Shown in pieces: positions 10,817 through 22,410 of a DNA stretch of 64,000 bases. The first letter of the stretch is position 1. Each line of letters starts with the position of its first letter. The DNA lies in the NCBI GenBank assembly GCA_029204225.1, contig CM055100.1, positions 15,734,600 to 15,798,599 of the forward strand, read 5' to 3'. The translations under genes were made by a program, and so were the position numbers. This stretch comes from Diphasiastrum complanatum. Lineage: Eukaryota; Streptophyta; Lycopodiopsida; Lycopodiales; Lycopodiaceae. The notes beneath the pieces are model-generated. The model had not been told where the DNA came from and did no database searches. It saw only the letters and a list, made by a program, of their open reading frames with translations.

Positions 10817-11905
10817 CTAATTTTCGACCAAGTTTTTGAAGTTCTTGAAGTTATCAAAAGCATCTGATTTCTTCTTCAAGAAGTAGATCCACGTCTTACA
10901 TGACATATCATCAATAAAGGTCATGAAATAGAAGGCTTTTCCTAAGGACATGGTCCTCATGGGCCCACATAAATCTGTGTGGATTAAATCCAGGATGTTC
11001 TTTGCTCTTGCAACACCCCCTTTATTGAACTTCTCTCGATGCTGCTTTCCATATATACAAGATTCGCACATCGATTTCAAGTGATCTTCTATTGTAGGCA
11101 GTCCTGTTACCATCTCCAATTTTCTCATCAAACTGAGGCTTCTTAAGTTCAAGTGACCAAGCCTCTTGTGCCACAACTCAGTTTGCGAAGGAACGGATGA
11201 TACAAGTCCATGTTGCCCCTTGATTGTGGCATTCAACCTATACAATTTTGTATTGGGCTCTCTTACTCCATTCGCAATAACTTTGAACTTTTGGTTCGCA
11301 TCCTTCACAAAGCAACGATCATGGGCGAATTCTAATTTCAACTTTTGATCAGTAATGACTTCAACAGAAAGTAGATTTTTCTTCAAACTTGGTACGTAAA
11401 GTACCTTTCTGATCATCTTGCTTTTGCCGTCAAGCAGTTGGATTGAAACTGTGTCTATCCCCTTGATCATGCACACCTCACCATTTGCTTGTGAAACAGA
11501 TGTTCCATCATCCAACACCTTCAAACTACTGAACCAATTCTTGTTACCTGTCATGTGTCTTGTGGCTCTTGAGCCAATATACCATGCTTGATCATCTTGA
11601 TTAGATGACAATGCAGATATGAAGATGCTAGAGTCTTCAATCTCACCCTCATCGACAAGGTTACCTGCTTGTTTTGGTTTTCCCTTGCCTTGTTTAGCCA
11701 GGAATTTGTGACATTCACTCTTCCAGTGGCCCTTTTTACCACAATGGAAGCACTTGCCTTTCTTCTTAGTTTTGCTGGAAGATCCCTCATCAATCTGAGA
11801 CTTGGCAAATTGCTGTTTAGTCTTCTTCTTGCCCTTGCCCTTGCCTTGTTTTTGGCATGTCACAAGTGTCTGATCATCAGTATTTTGACGTCTAGCTTTC
11901 ACCAT
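10817..11905 (-). pseudogene. Nested copia zinc knuckle, protease and integrase N-terminus
   Basis: An open frame of 362 codons. It holds CFHCGKKGHWKSEC (a perfect CCHC knuckle, near residues 53-66) and a protease block WYIGSRATRHMTG, where the usual D-S-G/A-A-T active site reads GSRAT, so the catalytic Asp is lost. It continues with the GAG-pre-integrase domain (ELWHKRLGHLNLRSLSLM; CESCIYGKQHREKF) and the start of the integrase core (LDLIHTDLCGPM, first catalytic Asp; FMTFIDDMSCKTWIYFLKKK). It ends at a stop at about 10817-10819 and continues after it. Confidence 0.9.
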
Positions 11906-12484
11906 TTCTCATCATTGCTCTTCCTGCATCAAGATTCATGTGAGCTCATCAAAGGTTGGCAATCTTTCTCTTGATGCTATTCCGCTCATAAACATCTGAT
12001 AGGGTTCTGCAATGCCGCATAATGCATTATGCACCAGCTCCACATCACGTATGCGCTCTCCAATAGAATGCAGTTCATCTTTCATTGTCTTGATTTTGGT
12101 CATGTACGTCTAAATGTGCTCTCCTTGCTCCATGCGGGCACTATTCAGCTTTGACTTCAGAAACATGATTCTTGATGGATTTGACATCTCGAACTGCTCC
12201 TTTAGCACATCCCATGCCTGTCTGGGTGTAATAGCATCACAAATGTGGGTAATGATGTGATCCTTCACTGACAAATTAATGAAGGTCAAAGCCTTTTTCA
12301 TCTTTTTGTCGAAGACTTTGATGTCTGCTTCATTTGGCAGCCTTCTCTCATCATTTGTGACGACTTTCCACACATCTTTCTCCATCAGTATGTTTTTCAT
12401 TTTGAATTTCCACACTGCATAGTTAGAAATCCCGTCCAATTTGCTACTTTCACTCAAAATGGACTCTCCCATGTTTGCCATCAC
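11906..12484 (-). pseudogene. Nested copia gag, N-terminal part
   Basis: The frame 12484-12110 encodes a copia Gag start: SSKLDGISNYAVWKFKMKN, KALTFINLSVKDHI, ITPRQAWDVLKEQFEM, LNSARMEQGEH. A stop at about 12112 is followed in frame by a sensible continuation (MTKIKTMKDELHSIGERI, YQMFISGIASRERLPTFDEL) as far as about 11906. Only two stops interrupt an otherwise good Gag, so decay is moderate. Confidence 0.8.
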
Positions 12485-13781
12485 AAAACTGCTTGAAACT
12501 TCTGCCTTAGGCTAAGAACAGTATGTCGAGGCCAACAATGATGTCAGAAGTTGAAAATAATGAGCTGCACTTTTTTTTCTTACCAGGCCACTCGCCGCTT
12601 TTCCACCAATTTGAAAGCCAAATCAGCGTCGCCTTCCGAAATGCACTCAGTCGTCAATTCCCAACAACGTGCCTAGTGGAATGGTGAAACTACTTCTGGC
12701 ATACTCCGAACACTTTCTCCACTGCAACCGCTCTGTTTTGCTGTACCGTACTTGCAGGTACAGTTCGGGTGCCCTTTGTTTGGAGGTTATAGCCTTTCGT
12801 TTGGGTCAAAATGGGCAAAGGACCCAAAAATAGGGACTTTTCTAGCTTTTGAACTGTTTCTTCACTTTGAAGAAACTTCACTCTTCACTTGTAAAGAGAC
12901 CCAACTCAACTTTTAGTATGAAAATTTTTAATGAAGTTGAAGGCCAGAATGCACTTCAATTCTTCAGGACCCTGTTTAAAGCTCATCCAATGGCTGAACC
13001 AAATCTTGTGGTTCAAATTTCTCACCCATCACAGATTCTGGACTGTTGATTCATTTGACACCTCATCTAAAGTTTCAAAGTACATCTGGGCATCAAACCA
13101 AACTCCTGCATACACTATGAACTTCGGTACACTGAGTTCTTCATCACGTTGGGTGCACGAACTGTCCGTGACTTCCCTGCCTGCGGCCGCGCCTCCCTTC
13201 TCTAAAAAACATCAGATCAGGCTCTCCTGTGGATCGTTTTGAGCACGATCTGAGGCCTGGAGTAGGGTCGCCCTACTGAATCCATGACTATAGAGTGTTC
13301 AATCAGAAAATTCCATGGAGAAATGATGATTTTAGCTCAACTTGACAAAGTGGCTTTTTCACCTTTTTACCGCAAATCTACTAGGTTAACTGTCTGGAGA
13401 CAAATCTCTGACATAAACCTCAGAATCTCTCCATGGTTGATTGACTGTGTGATTAGCTTCCTTCCTGTCCTTACGGCATCCAAAACGGTGCACAAACAGC
13501 AAAGAAATCACCAGTTATGTATAAAAACCGTAACCCCAAGTCCGGTTTCAATTTTCAGCTGGCTTCGAAATTGTCAAATTTTCACCAAATTTTTCCCTGT
13601 CCGATGCTATGCACAGGCTCATAATACCTCTGCTGAGCTTAGCAAGCATCTATAAACTAGAAACCGTGCTCCAGTGCTTCTCTTTCCATCTTTAACCCGT
13701 CGTAAAACCCCGAACTCTCAGAAGACAATTCTCTCGAAGCTCTCTTCAACGGCGACACTGTACTGTGTACACTCCCTGTAC
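12485..13781 (-). other. Leader of the nested minus-strand copia
   Basis: This 1.3-kb stretch lies between the nested PBS and gag. Small frames occur on both strands but none looks like a known protein. It is most simply the element's untranslated leader. Confidence 0.5.
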
Positions 13782-13794
13782 GGCTCTGATACCA
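13782..13794 (-). other. Primer binding site of the nested copia
   Basis: GGCTCTGATACCA on the plus strand is the reverse complement of TGGTATCAGAGCC, the copia initiator-Met tRNA site. It fixes the orientation of the nested element as minus. Confidence 0.9.
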
Positions 13795-14023
13795 ACTTAG
13801 AATTTGCTTTGAACAGGAACACAGACAGAAAATCACTCTCCTCAGCAAGCTCACATAGCAACTGTATTTCTCAAAATGAAATTACATTGTACTATAGTTG
13901 TTCACTCAGGCAACCCATGCATGACCCAGGTTGCCGTTGGCGGGACGCGTGTCCCATCGACTTGCCTCGTGGCGAGGCCAACTAATCCTTATCCACTGAT
14001 AGGACCCACAGTACAGTAACACA
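13795..14023 (-). repeat. Probable short LTR of the nested copia
   Basis: This lies immediately upstream (minus strand) of the nested PBS. On the minus strand it begins TGTGTTACTGTACTGTGGG. To its right the outer copia pol resumes, so the outer limit is near 14023. No second copy is in the window to confirm the ends, and the PBS-side end does not show a clean CA. Confidence 0.5.
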
Positions 14024-14039
14024 ATGATTCTAACTTTAA

Positions 14040-15527
14040 TTCTAATTGAATTCTTATGATAATGCAAACCTTTGTGAAGTTGCTTTTTTATCTAAGGAGG
14101 AGTTGTGGCATAGTATCCTAGCTTTAAGTCTATGTCTTCTATGGTCAAGAAAGTGAAGGCTATTGGCCTTCCAAAATCACTTTCCAAAGATTTCAAGCCT
14201 TGTGAGGCTTGTACTATTGCAAAATCACATAGAAAGCCATATCAAAAGTCTTTTATCAAGACTACTCATCCTTTGGAGCTTATACACTTGGATGTTCATT
14301 TTTCTTCTTCTAAAAGTATTGGTGATGCAACATCTTTTGTCACCTTTATTGATGACTTTACTAGATATACTTGGTTGTATCTACTTTCTTCAAAAGCTAT
14401 GGTATTTGATCACTTCCTAATATTCAAAGCTGACGTTGAGAAACAGTTTTCTTTCAAAGTTAAAGCTTTAAGATGTGAAGGAGGAGGTGAATACATCTCC
14501 AACAAGTTTCATGAAACATCTTTTTTGAGTCACTAGGATTTAATCTTAGTAACTATGATCCTTCTTTGTATGTCAAGTTTTTTAATAAAGATATTGTGAT
14601 CCTTCTTATTTATGTTGATGATATCATTCTAACAAGAAGTTGTATCAAGTTAGTTGAGGAAACCAAGATTGCACTTGGAAAAGAGTTCAAGATGCAAGAT
14701 CTTAAAAAAATTCACTACATATGTCAATCCAAGTATGCTCTTTCAATGTTAAAAAAGTTCAAAATGTTAGATTGTAAGAGTATAGAAACTCCTATGGAGC
14801 AAATGTTAAAGACCCTAACAAAGGTGATGAAAGATCCTTCGTGGACATCATTCTTTTTAGGAGTCTTATAGGCTCCTTAATTTGGCTCACAATAACTAAA
14901 CCTGACATAAGCTTTAGTGATCATAAGTTGAGTCAGGCTATGCAAAATCCTACTATTTATCATTGGAAAATGGCCAAGAGAGTGCTTAGATATATATCTT
15001 CAACTTTTGATTATGGTTTATTGTATAAAAGTGAAGATCTTTCTATAGTTGGTTATTCTGACTCGGATTTTCAAGTGATAGAGCAGATTGATCAAAATCT
15101 ACAAGTGCTTATTTCATATATCTTGGAGGAAACTTGATATCTTGGTTTTCCAAAAAGCAAGATACTGTATCACTCTCATCTTGTGAAGCTAGGTATAAGG
15201 CACTCACTACAACAACAAAGGAAGTGCTTTGGATCAAGAGGTTGCTAGTGGAGCTAAAGATAATCATGGAAGATGATCTACCTATGATCATGTGTGACAA
15301 CATTTCAGCCCAAGCCCTTGCCAACAACCCAATATTCCATGCAAGGAGCAAACATATTGAAGTTGCACATCACGTCATAACAGAGAAGCTCATTGGAGGG
15401 GAAATCTACTTGGAGCACATCGACACATCATCTTGTATTGCTGATATGCTCACCAAACCTTTGAGCAAGAGTTCCTTCATCAAGCATAGAGCCAATCTTG
15501 GAGTAATACCAATATCCATGTTCAAGT
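14040..15527 (+). pseudogene. Outer copia pol: integrase, RT remnant, RNase H
   Basis: The plus-strand polyprotein resumes after the nested element. At 14100-14535 it has SKDFKPCEACTIAKSHRKPY and the integrase core LELIHLDVHFSS, TFIDDFTRYTWLYLL, LRCEGGGEYIS. A deletion then joins it to RT at 14545-14871: DPSLYVKFF, YVDDIILT (catalytic YVDD at 14611-14622) and KYALSMLKKFKMLDCK. RNase H runs 14841-15529 (SLIGSLIWLTITKPDISFS, WKMAKRVLRYISSTFDYG, SYSD/DSDF region, ARSKHIEVAHHV, LTKPLSKSSFIKHRA) to a TAA. Frameshifts and deletions make it dead. Confidence 0.9.
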
Positions 15528-15549
15528 AAATATAGATTGTTTTTAGGAG

Positions 15550-16326
15550 TGTTGAAATGGAAAAATAATCCATCTTGACTTTAGGCTTGCTACAAATATT
15601 GTACCATGCAAGTATGTTGTTCCATAAATGCAAATGCCAAGTTTGGCCTAGATAGAACTCGAGCTATATAGATATGTCATATCCAGTTTGATGATTGCAA
15701 CTTGCATATAGATTATAGACTTAGAATTAGCAAAAATATGCTTGAAGAAACTCATGGCATTTCACAGACATTAACTATAAGTGTTCCATAGTGACATGCA
15801 AGGCATGCACAAAGTGAAATGGACACATGCATGATGATTTGTACATTTCTAGTTAGAACTAGGACACTTGGTAAAAGTAGGTAGAGATTCATGCATGAGA
15901 TGTGACAAATGTCACATAAACTCTAGTTTTCACTTTAGAGGTCATTAAAAGGTGGATGGATGTGGTTCTACCTCGAGCTACCTCAAACTCTAGAAGTATG
16001 TGTAGCTATTCTCATAATTTTTTATGAAGAACCAAAGCTTTGTAGCTATCTCATGCCATTTTGGATCCACACCATTTTTGCTTGATATCTCTCTATCTTT
16101 CTCTCTCTAACTCGTGTTGGCTAATGCCAATACACTAATTTCTTGTACTTTTGCTCATTTATGATTCATTGCTATCATTCTCTGATTCTTAGCATGCTAG
16201 ATTGTGGTTAAGCCATAACTTATGTACTAGATCTTGCTATTCAATCTAGAATCAGGTTATTGTGCTAATCATAAAGCTTAATTAGATCTATCATACTTGT
16301 GGATCTTCCCCACACGTGTGAATTCT
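15550..16326 (+). repeat. Copia 3' LTR, diverged from the 8114-8705 LTR
   Basis: It starts TGTTGAAATGG just after a polypurine-like TTTTTAGGAG (15540-15549) and ends near CACACGTGTGAATTCT, the same terminal words as the left LTR. Internal sequence shares only patches with that LTR (for example GAACTCGAGCTA) and it is about 185 bp longer. It is placed as a 3' LTR by position after RNase H. The right boundary is approximate. Confidence 0.65.
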
Positions 16327-19300
16327 GGAAATTTTGTCATATATGCATTGTCAAATCATGGTTAACAGGGTTAACCAGAGTGAATTCATGGTGCCAAATA
16401 GATCAGTGTTTCAAATTTACGCCAACACATTTTTTCAGATTCATGGATTTTTGTCTATGCAAATTTTCAGATTCATAGTTCCATAACATAGCCAGAGAGA
16501 ACATAAAAGAGAGCTTCCTACCTCGGAGGAAGTGAGAATATGATATTTCTTACCAGTCTGCCTTCCTCCTGAACGTACACCACTCGGTTCTGCCAAGTGC
16601 TAATGCCAAGTGCTGACCATGCTTTGCACATATCTCTCCACGTCGTCCATCACGTATTCCTTGAGCTTTAAAGAGTTTACAAAGTCTCAAGATCTATCAC
16701 CAGATCAGATCTGCATTCACTATAGAAAATCGATCAAGTGCAAGAAAAATGTATCAACATAGTAAGGGAACCTCAAACAAAACTCGCCAGCTCTCTATCA
16801 GTCTTATAAAAAACATCTGGCACTAGAGTGAGTTTTGTGACAACTCAGATCAAGTCAATATTGCTACTTTGTACTAGATGGATGTCGTTCCAAAAATCTA
16901 GGATGACACTTCAATTTTTGTTTATTGGACATTGTCTTTTTCAATAGATTCAAATATCATTGTTTTACAACTTTGTTTATGATTGCATGTGTATCCATAT
17001 ATCTTGAAATGAAAAAATATAATGGGATTGACTTGGAATTTAGATAAATTCTAAGGTTAAAGTGTTTCAATTTCTTAACCTAGAATATCTCTTTTTGCAT
17101 AGAGAATTTTGATGGAATGGTAGTTTCTGTCGCTGGGTTGAAAATATTCGAAGGAAAAGTCCTGTTTGTAATAAAGTGAATCCTTTACTGAAATGCACTT
17201 ATTATTGACTTTTTTAAGTCTGAGATGTCTGTATTAAATCAACCTAATCTTAGTTTAAATACTAGGGTCAGAGAGGGGTTGATTGAGTGGAAGAAATTAT
17301 GCTATTAGAGGAAGTTGGATTGGAAAACTGTTGAGAGTGAATGTTATTTGTCTCAAAGATTTTTTGGATATGTTATTTACTCATGAAGAATATAAAATTT
17401 TTTACTAGTTGGATTCTCGGTGAAATATGGAATCTACTAGATAAGAATGTATTTATGTACTGAGTCATAGTGAGATTTCACATATGTGCACAATAAATCT
17501 TGTATGAGTCTACTGTGTATTCCTAGTTACTAGAGTTATTTGGTGCACTTAACCTAGTCGATGAACATAGACATATGATCAAGTATTGTTGAGACTGATA
17601 CTTGCAGAGTTAACGGATCTTTCGGTGGAAGATTTATGAGTTAACTTAAAAATGATCTAGATGAGGATCTAAACGTGGTGTTTTGCTAGTATAATTAAGA
17701 TTTGCACCTAGACATTTGAGATTTATGAATAATTGGCAATTAACTTGAGTAGTTGATTACTCCAAGATGAAGTTAATTAGTAAAACGATCAGTGTGATGG
17801 GGATTCACTAGAAACTGATGTTTTTAAATTATATTGCCTATAAGACGCATGATTAGTTAATCATCAAGATTCATCATCAGCTAAAATTATGTGCATTGTT
17901 GGATATATAGTATTCTTAGGATAGAGTACTCCTTAGTTAAGGAATAGACTCAGCTCATTAGTGATTGTATCCTAGAGCGCTCAATTGGATAACAAATCAT
18001 AATGAATTCGAGAATAATAACTGAATTGATATTTAGCAGGACTTTGGATATCTAGATTTGTTTCTAGATAGTTCGGGTTGGTTTTATTTCATAGCACAAC
18101 TACTTTACCTTGACACTTCATATTGTACTTGGAGATACATGTATGGAGAGTTTTTCTAAAATCCAGTATTTTCCTGTTGGGGAAGATTTTGGAATGATTC
18201 TTAATTTTCTTGAGTTATGTGGAACATATACTCCAGTATCATGTAAATGATTAAGTATGATTTTGGATTCCAGAAAATTATGATTGACGAATCATATGAA
18301 TCTAAATATTTATGGTTGACGGATCATAAATAGTTACTTAATAGTTGTTAGTGGATTATAAGGAATTGTGATGATTAAGTCTTGATCCATTAATTGAGTA
18401 AGAATTCATATCAGTATTTTGAATCTCTTTACTCTAGTATTTTAATTGAGAACCTATGGATCGCACAAACATTCTCACAAGATAAGTATTTTATTTGCGG
18501 ATAGTTTAATTTAAATAGTGGATGTTTTTTTGATGTTGTTTATGGTCTGCAGATGCTCGAGTACAGTCTTTTCTTTTGATTAAATCTCCAGATATCATAG
18601 GGGACAAACAAATCTATTAAAATTAATGATTGCTATTTTTTCTTGCATATCATGCTAGAAACAAGGGTAACTAACTCATGAGAGTATCTAGCATACTCAG
18701 AGTTGAGTTTTAATCATTTTATATCTTAATGATTCTCCTAGAGATTCTAGTTAAATAAATTATCATATCTTAGAGTTGAATTCTAAGAATAGTTGTACTT
18801 GGAGGTTTTTTATGAATTGTTTGACAGAGTTGGTGGATGATTTTAGACTGTAATTATTAATTTTTCTTTAAGTTAGGTAATATTTCACTCAGTAGTTCAT
18901 GTAAGTGTTTTACATGAAGGTGATGTTACTAACTTGTGCTGAGTGTAACTCAGTTGAAAAAACATATCTCTTAGTGTACTTTTCAACTTTAGTTTGTATT
19001 CCAAAGCAGAGATTAATGATTAAAAACAGTTTTTTCTTTGAGTACTTGTTTGATAAGTAAGTCTGATTAAGGATAATGATTTTCTAGGTTAATATTGAAA
19101 GTTAAGAGGACTGTTCCTGTTTTGAGGAGCTTCTAAGGATAGAAGCAATTTGAGGGAAGAATATTATGGCACTAGGCTCTTTCCTACAACTAAGCATTAT
19201 AATGTGCTATATTGTAGCTTGAGTTATTTGGCCCTTGGCCGATCAAGCCACTTATTAGATTTAAATTGGCAATTGGTATATAAAACAAAATTTATGGAGA

Positions 19301-19728
19301 TTTATTGTAATATCACTCTAATCATCTAGAACATTTAACATCCTCTTTTTTTTTCCCCACTTTTTTTACAAGTAATATCTTGGGCAAAACAAAAAATTTA
19401 TCATCATTAATGTTTGCCATTTTTCTACAAGATTACATTTTCTTGGGCAATACAACACAATGCACATTTACTAACAATTTTTGAGGTACAACATATGTTG
19501 GCCACAATGATGGAGCCTCAAGATTGTTTGCTACAAAAGAGAAATACTATTAAAGTAAAGTCCAATAAGTGTATATCTTTTGGTTTCGAAAAGAAAGTCT
19601 ATGTTGCAACTTGCGCTCGTGCACCAATAATCCATGTCTATGTCAAATCCATTAGGCTGGCTCATAAATCATAACCTTTCATTTCATGAAATCCTAATTG
19701 CAGTACTTGAGCATCCATGGGTTTTATG
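16327..19728. other. AT-rich intergenic DNA, no gene seen
   Basis: No coding frame, RNA gene or recognisable element stands out apart from the SINE that follows. The sequence is AT-rich, with many GATTAG/TTAATCAT-like words. A weak duplicated segment occurs near 19360-19460 (CTTGGGCAA words). It may be old, decayed transposon sequence. Confidence 0.4.
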
Positions 19729-19818
19729 CTTCTTGGTTTCCAAGGGGAGGCTCGAACCTGGGACCAAAGAAACTTTGGATGCCAAGCCAACCAACTGAGC
19801 CAACCCCGTTGGGTTGAC
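19729..19818 (-). mobile_element. tRNA-derived SINE with 17-bp target duplication
   Basis: On the minus strand this 90-bp insert starts near GGGGTTGGCTCAGTTGG. It contains a good RNA polymerase III A box (TGGCTCAGTTGG) and, 40 bases on, a B box (GGTTCGAGCC), so it derives from a tRNA. It is flanked by identical direct repeats CATCCATGGGTTTTATG at 19712-19728 and 19819-19835, the target-site duplication left by LINE-type retroposition. The organisation resembles plant Au-like SINEs, but I cannot confirm the family. Confidence 0.8.
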
Positions 19819-19835
19819 CATCCATGGGTTTTATG

Positions 19836-20633
19836 ATTGCACTTGAGCAGCAATGAGTTTTAATGTTCTCTATAGCGTTTAGTGCATGATGGGAAATATA
19901 GCTCTCGAGTTAAGTCATTATTAAGCTATTATTCATTAAGTTTATAAGAGGAAGAAATGCTCTTCAGTAAGGATCGTAAAGTTTTAACACATGGCTACAC
20001 TATTGATGCCTAACACGTGAGACATACATGGCTGCCAAAGGGAAGCTTCAAGCTACTATAGCAGTATAGCACTAGAGCATGGAAGACGTGTTGAGGCAAA
20101 GTTAAGTCTTATGCATTGAAATCTAAACTCCAATCTCACTTGCGTGGACAATACCAGCCCAAATGATGTAAAGCTCGTGTGCATTAGAATTTAGAATCAG
20201 AGCTATTCTTCTTATAGATTAATCTTCCTCCTGCTCCTCTCAAAGCTGACCCCACCCAACCCCATTACTGATTGTTCAAATAAAGCTGCCATGATTCATG
20301 CATATACACGACTCTTGCTCATTTGTCCTGATCAAAGACAAAATATTGCAGCTGTAGATTTGGTGCACCATCGTATGAGCTGCAGGTTGGGTCAGCTCAG
20401 CTTTGATCCAGTACATCATCTTCTTTTGTTCCCTTATTGTTCGTGCTAGCTGTAGCTGAAGTCACAACGTGTTTGTTGAAGCTGTAACCATCTAGGTGAT
20501 CGGGTACTGATTTGCTTCAGGATTCTTGCCTGAACAGTCCCTTCATACCAGTTTCTGTGAAATTCCCGAGCTTGGGCTTCTCTGATATGGATTCATAGTA
20601 CTTGATCATCTCATTTCATCTGCCTTCTAGAGG
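19836..20633. other. Upstream region of the GDSL gene
   Basis: Non-coding DNA before the esterase start. No convincing TATA box or other core promoter element could be placed. Regulatory content is unknown. Confidence 0.4.
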
Positions 20634-22410
20634 ATGCGGACAGTGGTGAGGTCAAGACACTTGAATTCAGACACAATGAAAAGCTCTGAGGGCACTTGGA
20701 TGGGTTACAGCTTGTTGGCATTGCTGAATCTGCATTTGCTGCGATATTCAGCCATGGTTACTGCTGCAAGAACCTGCAATTTTCCTGCAATTTTCAATTT
20801 TGGAGACTCCACGTCTGACACCGGTGGTATCCAGGCAGCATTTCCCACATTCAGTCAGTCGGAGTTTCCTCCGTATGGCATGACTTTCCCTGGCAAACCT
20901 GCATTGCGGTACAGCGACGGTCGTCTCCTCATTGATTTTTTTTGTGAGTTTGTAGGCTTTCTCTCGTAATGCATGTCTCCGCCCTGTAAACTTCAATCAC
21001 GTGATTCATCTTGCATCCAAGTTAGTCTTGATTCTGCAGTCCTGCAGAAAGTGAGATATCTTGTAGGCGTGGTACTAGTCAGCTTTTTGTTGCATGAAAG
21101 AAGCTTCAATTTGTAATTATGGTATAAGCAAATTTTGATTTAGCTTGCTGTTTTGGTAGAGCAGGCGAGGCGTTGGAATTACCATATCTCAGTGCATACC
21201 TTCAAGCTGTAGGGTCGGACTTCAGACATGGAGTCAATTTCGCCACTGCCGGAGCTACTGCCCAGGCGGTCACGTTTATCAGTCCCTTCTCACTCAACGT
21301 TCAGCTTAACCAGTTCAACGAGTTCAGGCAGCGCGTTCTCTCTCATCAAGGTCGAAACTCTTCTTTTTCATGCTAGGCGACGTCCCAAAGGCTTGAGTTA
21401 TAAATTTCTTACAAAGTTTCATTCCTTTATTGTCTGTCAACTGCATCAATGTTAAAACGATTCTCCTTTGCGGTGTTTCACATGCTAAAGGATGAAAGTC
21501 TGTCAAGCTTCCTTTATCTTGAATTTCAGGGGGTCGATACCTACCCAGCGACGATGTGTTCAGCAAAGCACTATACATAGTTGAAATCGGTGGAAATGAC
21601 TTCAGTTATGGCTACACTAGAAACCTTAATTTCGATCAGGTGAAGAATTACCTCCCTCGAGTAGTCGATGCAATCGGCTCGCTTGTGAAGGTATTCAGAT
21701 CTGCTCGATCTGATTGTTCTACTATTTCCATGGTGCTTACATTAGTTGATCTGACACTCAGGACGTCACGGGCTAACATAATTTGATCTGACACTCAGGG
21801 CATCTACCAAGCAGGAGGGAGAACGATACTTGTGTTTGACGCTGGACCTCAGGGTTGCGTTCCGTATTTCTTAACAAATTTTCCTGCGATGGCTGTCGAA
21901 CTTGACGCAGTTGGTTGTGCGATCGAGTACAACGACGTTACTCGCTACTACAACTCCCTACTCAAAACTGGAATGTCGCAGCTACAGTCTCAACTGCCGG
22001 ATTCTTCGATTATCTACATTGATTCCTTTGCGATCAAGTATGCACTCACCGTGAACGCCAAACAAAATGGTGAGCTCCCGCATTCACCCAACCTCCCCGA
22101 TTTTCCTTTCTTTCTGCAGATCGAGCTGATTTTTTCGACTGCAGGTTTCCTATACACGACGAAAGCCTGTTGCGGCATGGGAGGTAGATACAACTACGAC
22201 TACAATCAGCAGTGTGGAAGAAGCAAAACCCAAATCGGAAACTTCGACAGCATCGCGCCTGCGTGTTCTAACCCATCCCAGTATCTGAACTGGGATGGCG
22301 TTCACTACACAGAAGCGGCAAATCGCTACATCGCAAGAAAGATCCTCACGGAACAGTTCTTTGAGCCTGCATTTCCTCTTAATCAGCTATGCCAACTTAA
22401 GCCCATTTGA
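20634..22410 (+). CDS. GDSL esterase/lipase, five exons
   Basis: This encodes a plant SGNH/GDSL hydrolase, probably secreted and acting on ester bonds of cell-wall or lipid substrates. Exons by GT..AG and phase: 20634-20943, 21165-21350, 21530-21690, 21799-22069, 22145-22410, giving about 397 residues, usual for the family. Block I is FNFGDSTSDTGG (nucleophile Ser), block II GVNFATAGAT (oxyanion Gly), block III IVEIGGNDF (GxND), and block V YLNWDGVHYTEAANRY (catalytic Asp and His). The N-terminus has a hydrophobic stretch (MGYSLLALLNLHLL) like a signal peptide. Starts at 20634, 20676 or 20700 are all possible; the inner ones place the signal better. The clade resembles plant alpha-fucosidase/acetylajmalan esterase-like GDSL proteins, by general likeness only. 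No disabling mutation was seen. Confidence 0.92.

Larger units (their letters stand above)
10178..14023 (-). mobile_element. Nested Ty1/copia element on the minus strand, 3' truncated
   Basis: This block splits a plus-strand copia. Read on the minus strand it has an LTR (about 14023-13795), a PBS (13794-13782), a 1.3-kb leader, gag, zinc knuckle, protease and integrase, and then stops at about 10178. Reverse transcriptase, RNase H and the 3' LTR are missing. It therefore inserted into the outer element and lost its 3' half, or inserted as a truncated copy. The exact target duplication could not be read because the left end is truncated. Confidence 0.8.

Noticed and set aside
11551-11974. Plus- and minus-strand frames overlapping the nested copia
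   Set aside because: They are alternate-frame shadows of the 362-codon copia frame with zinc knuckle and protease.
19741-19818. A functional tRNA gene
   Set aside because: A and B boxes are present but acceptor and anticodon stems do not form, and the segment is flanked by target duplications, so it is a SINE.
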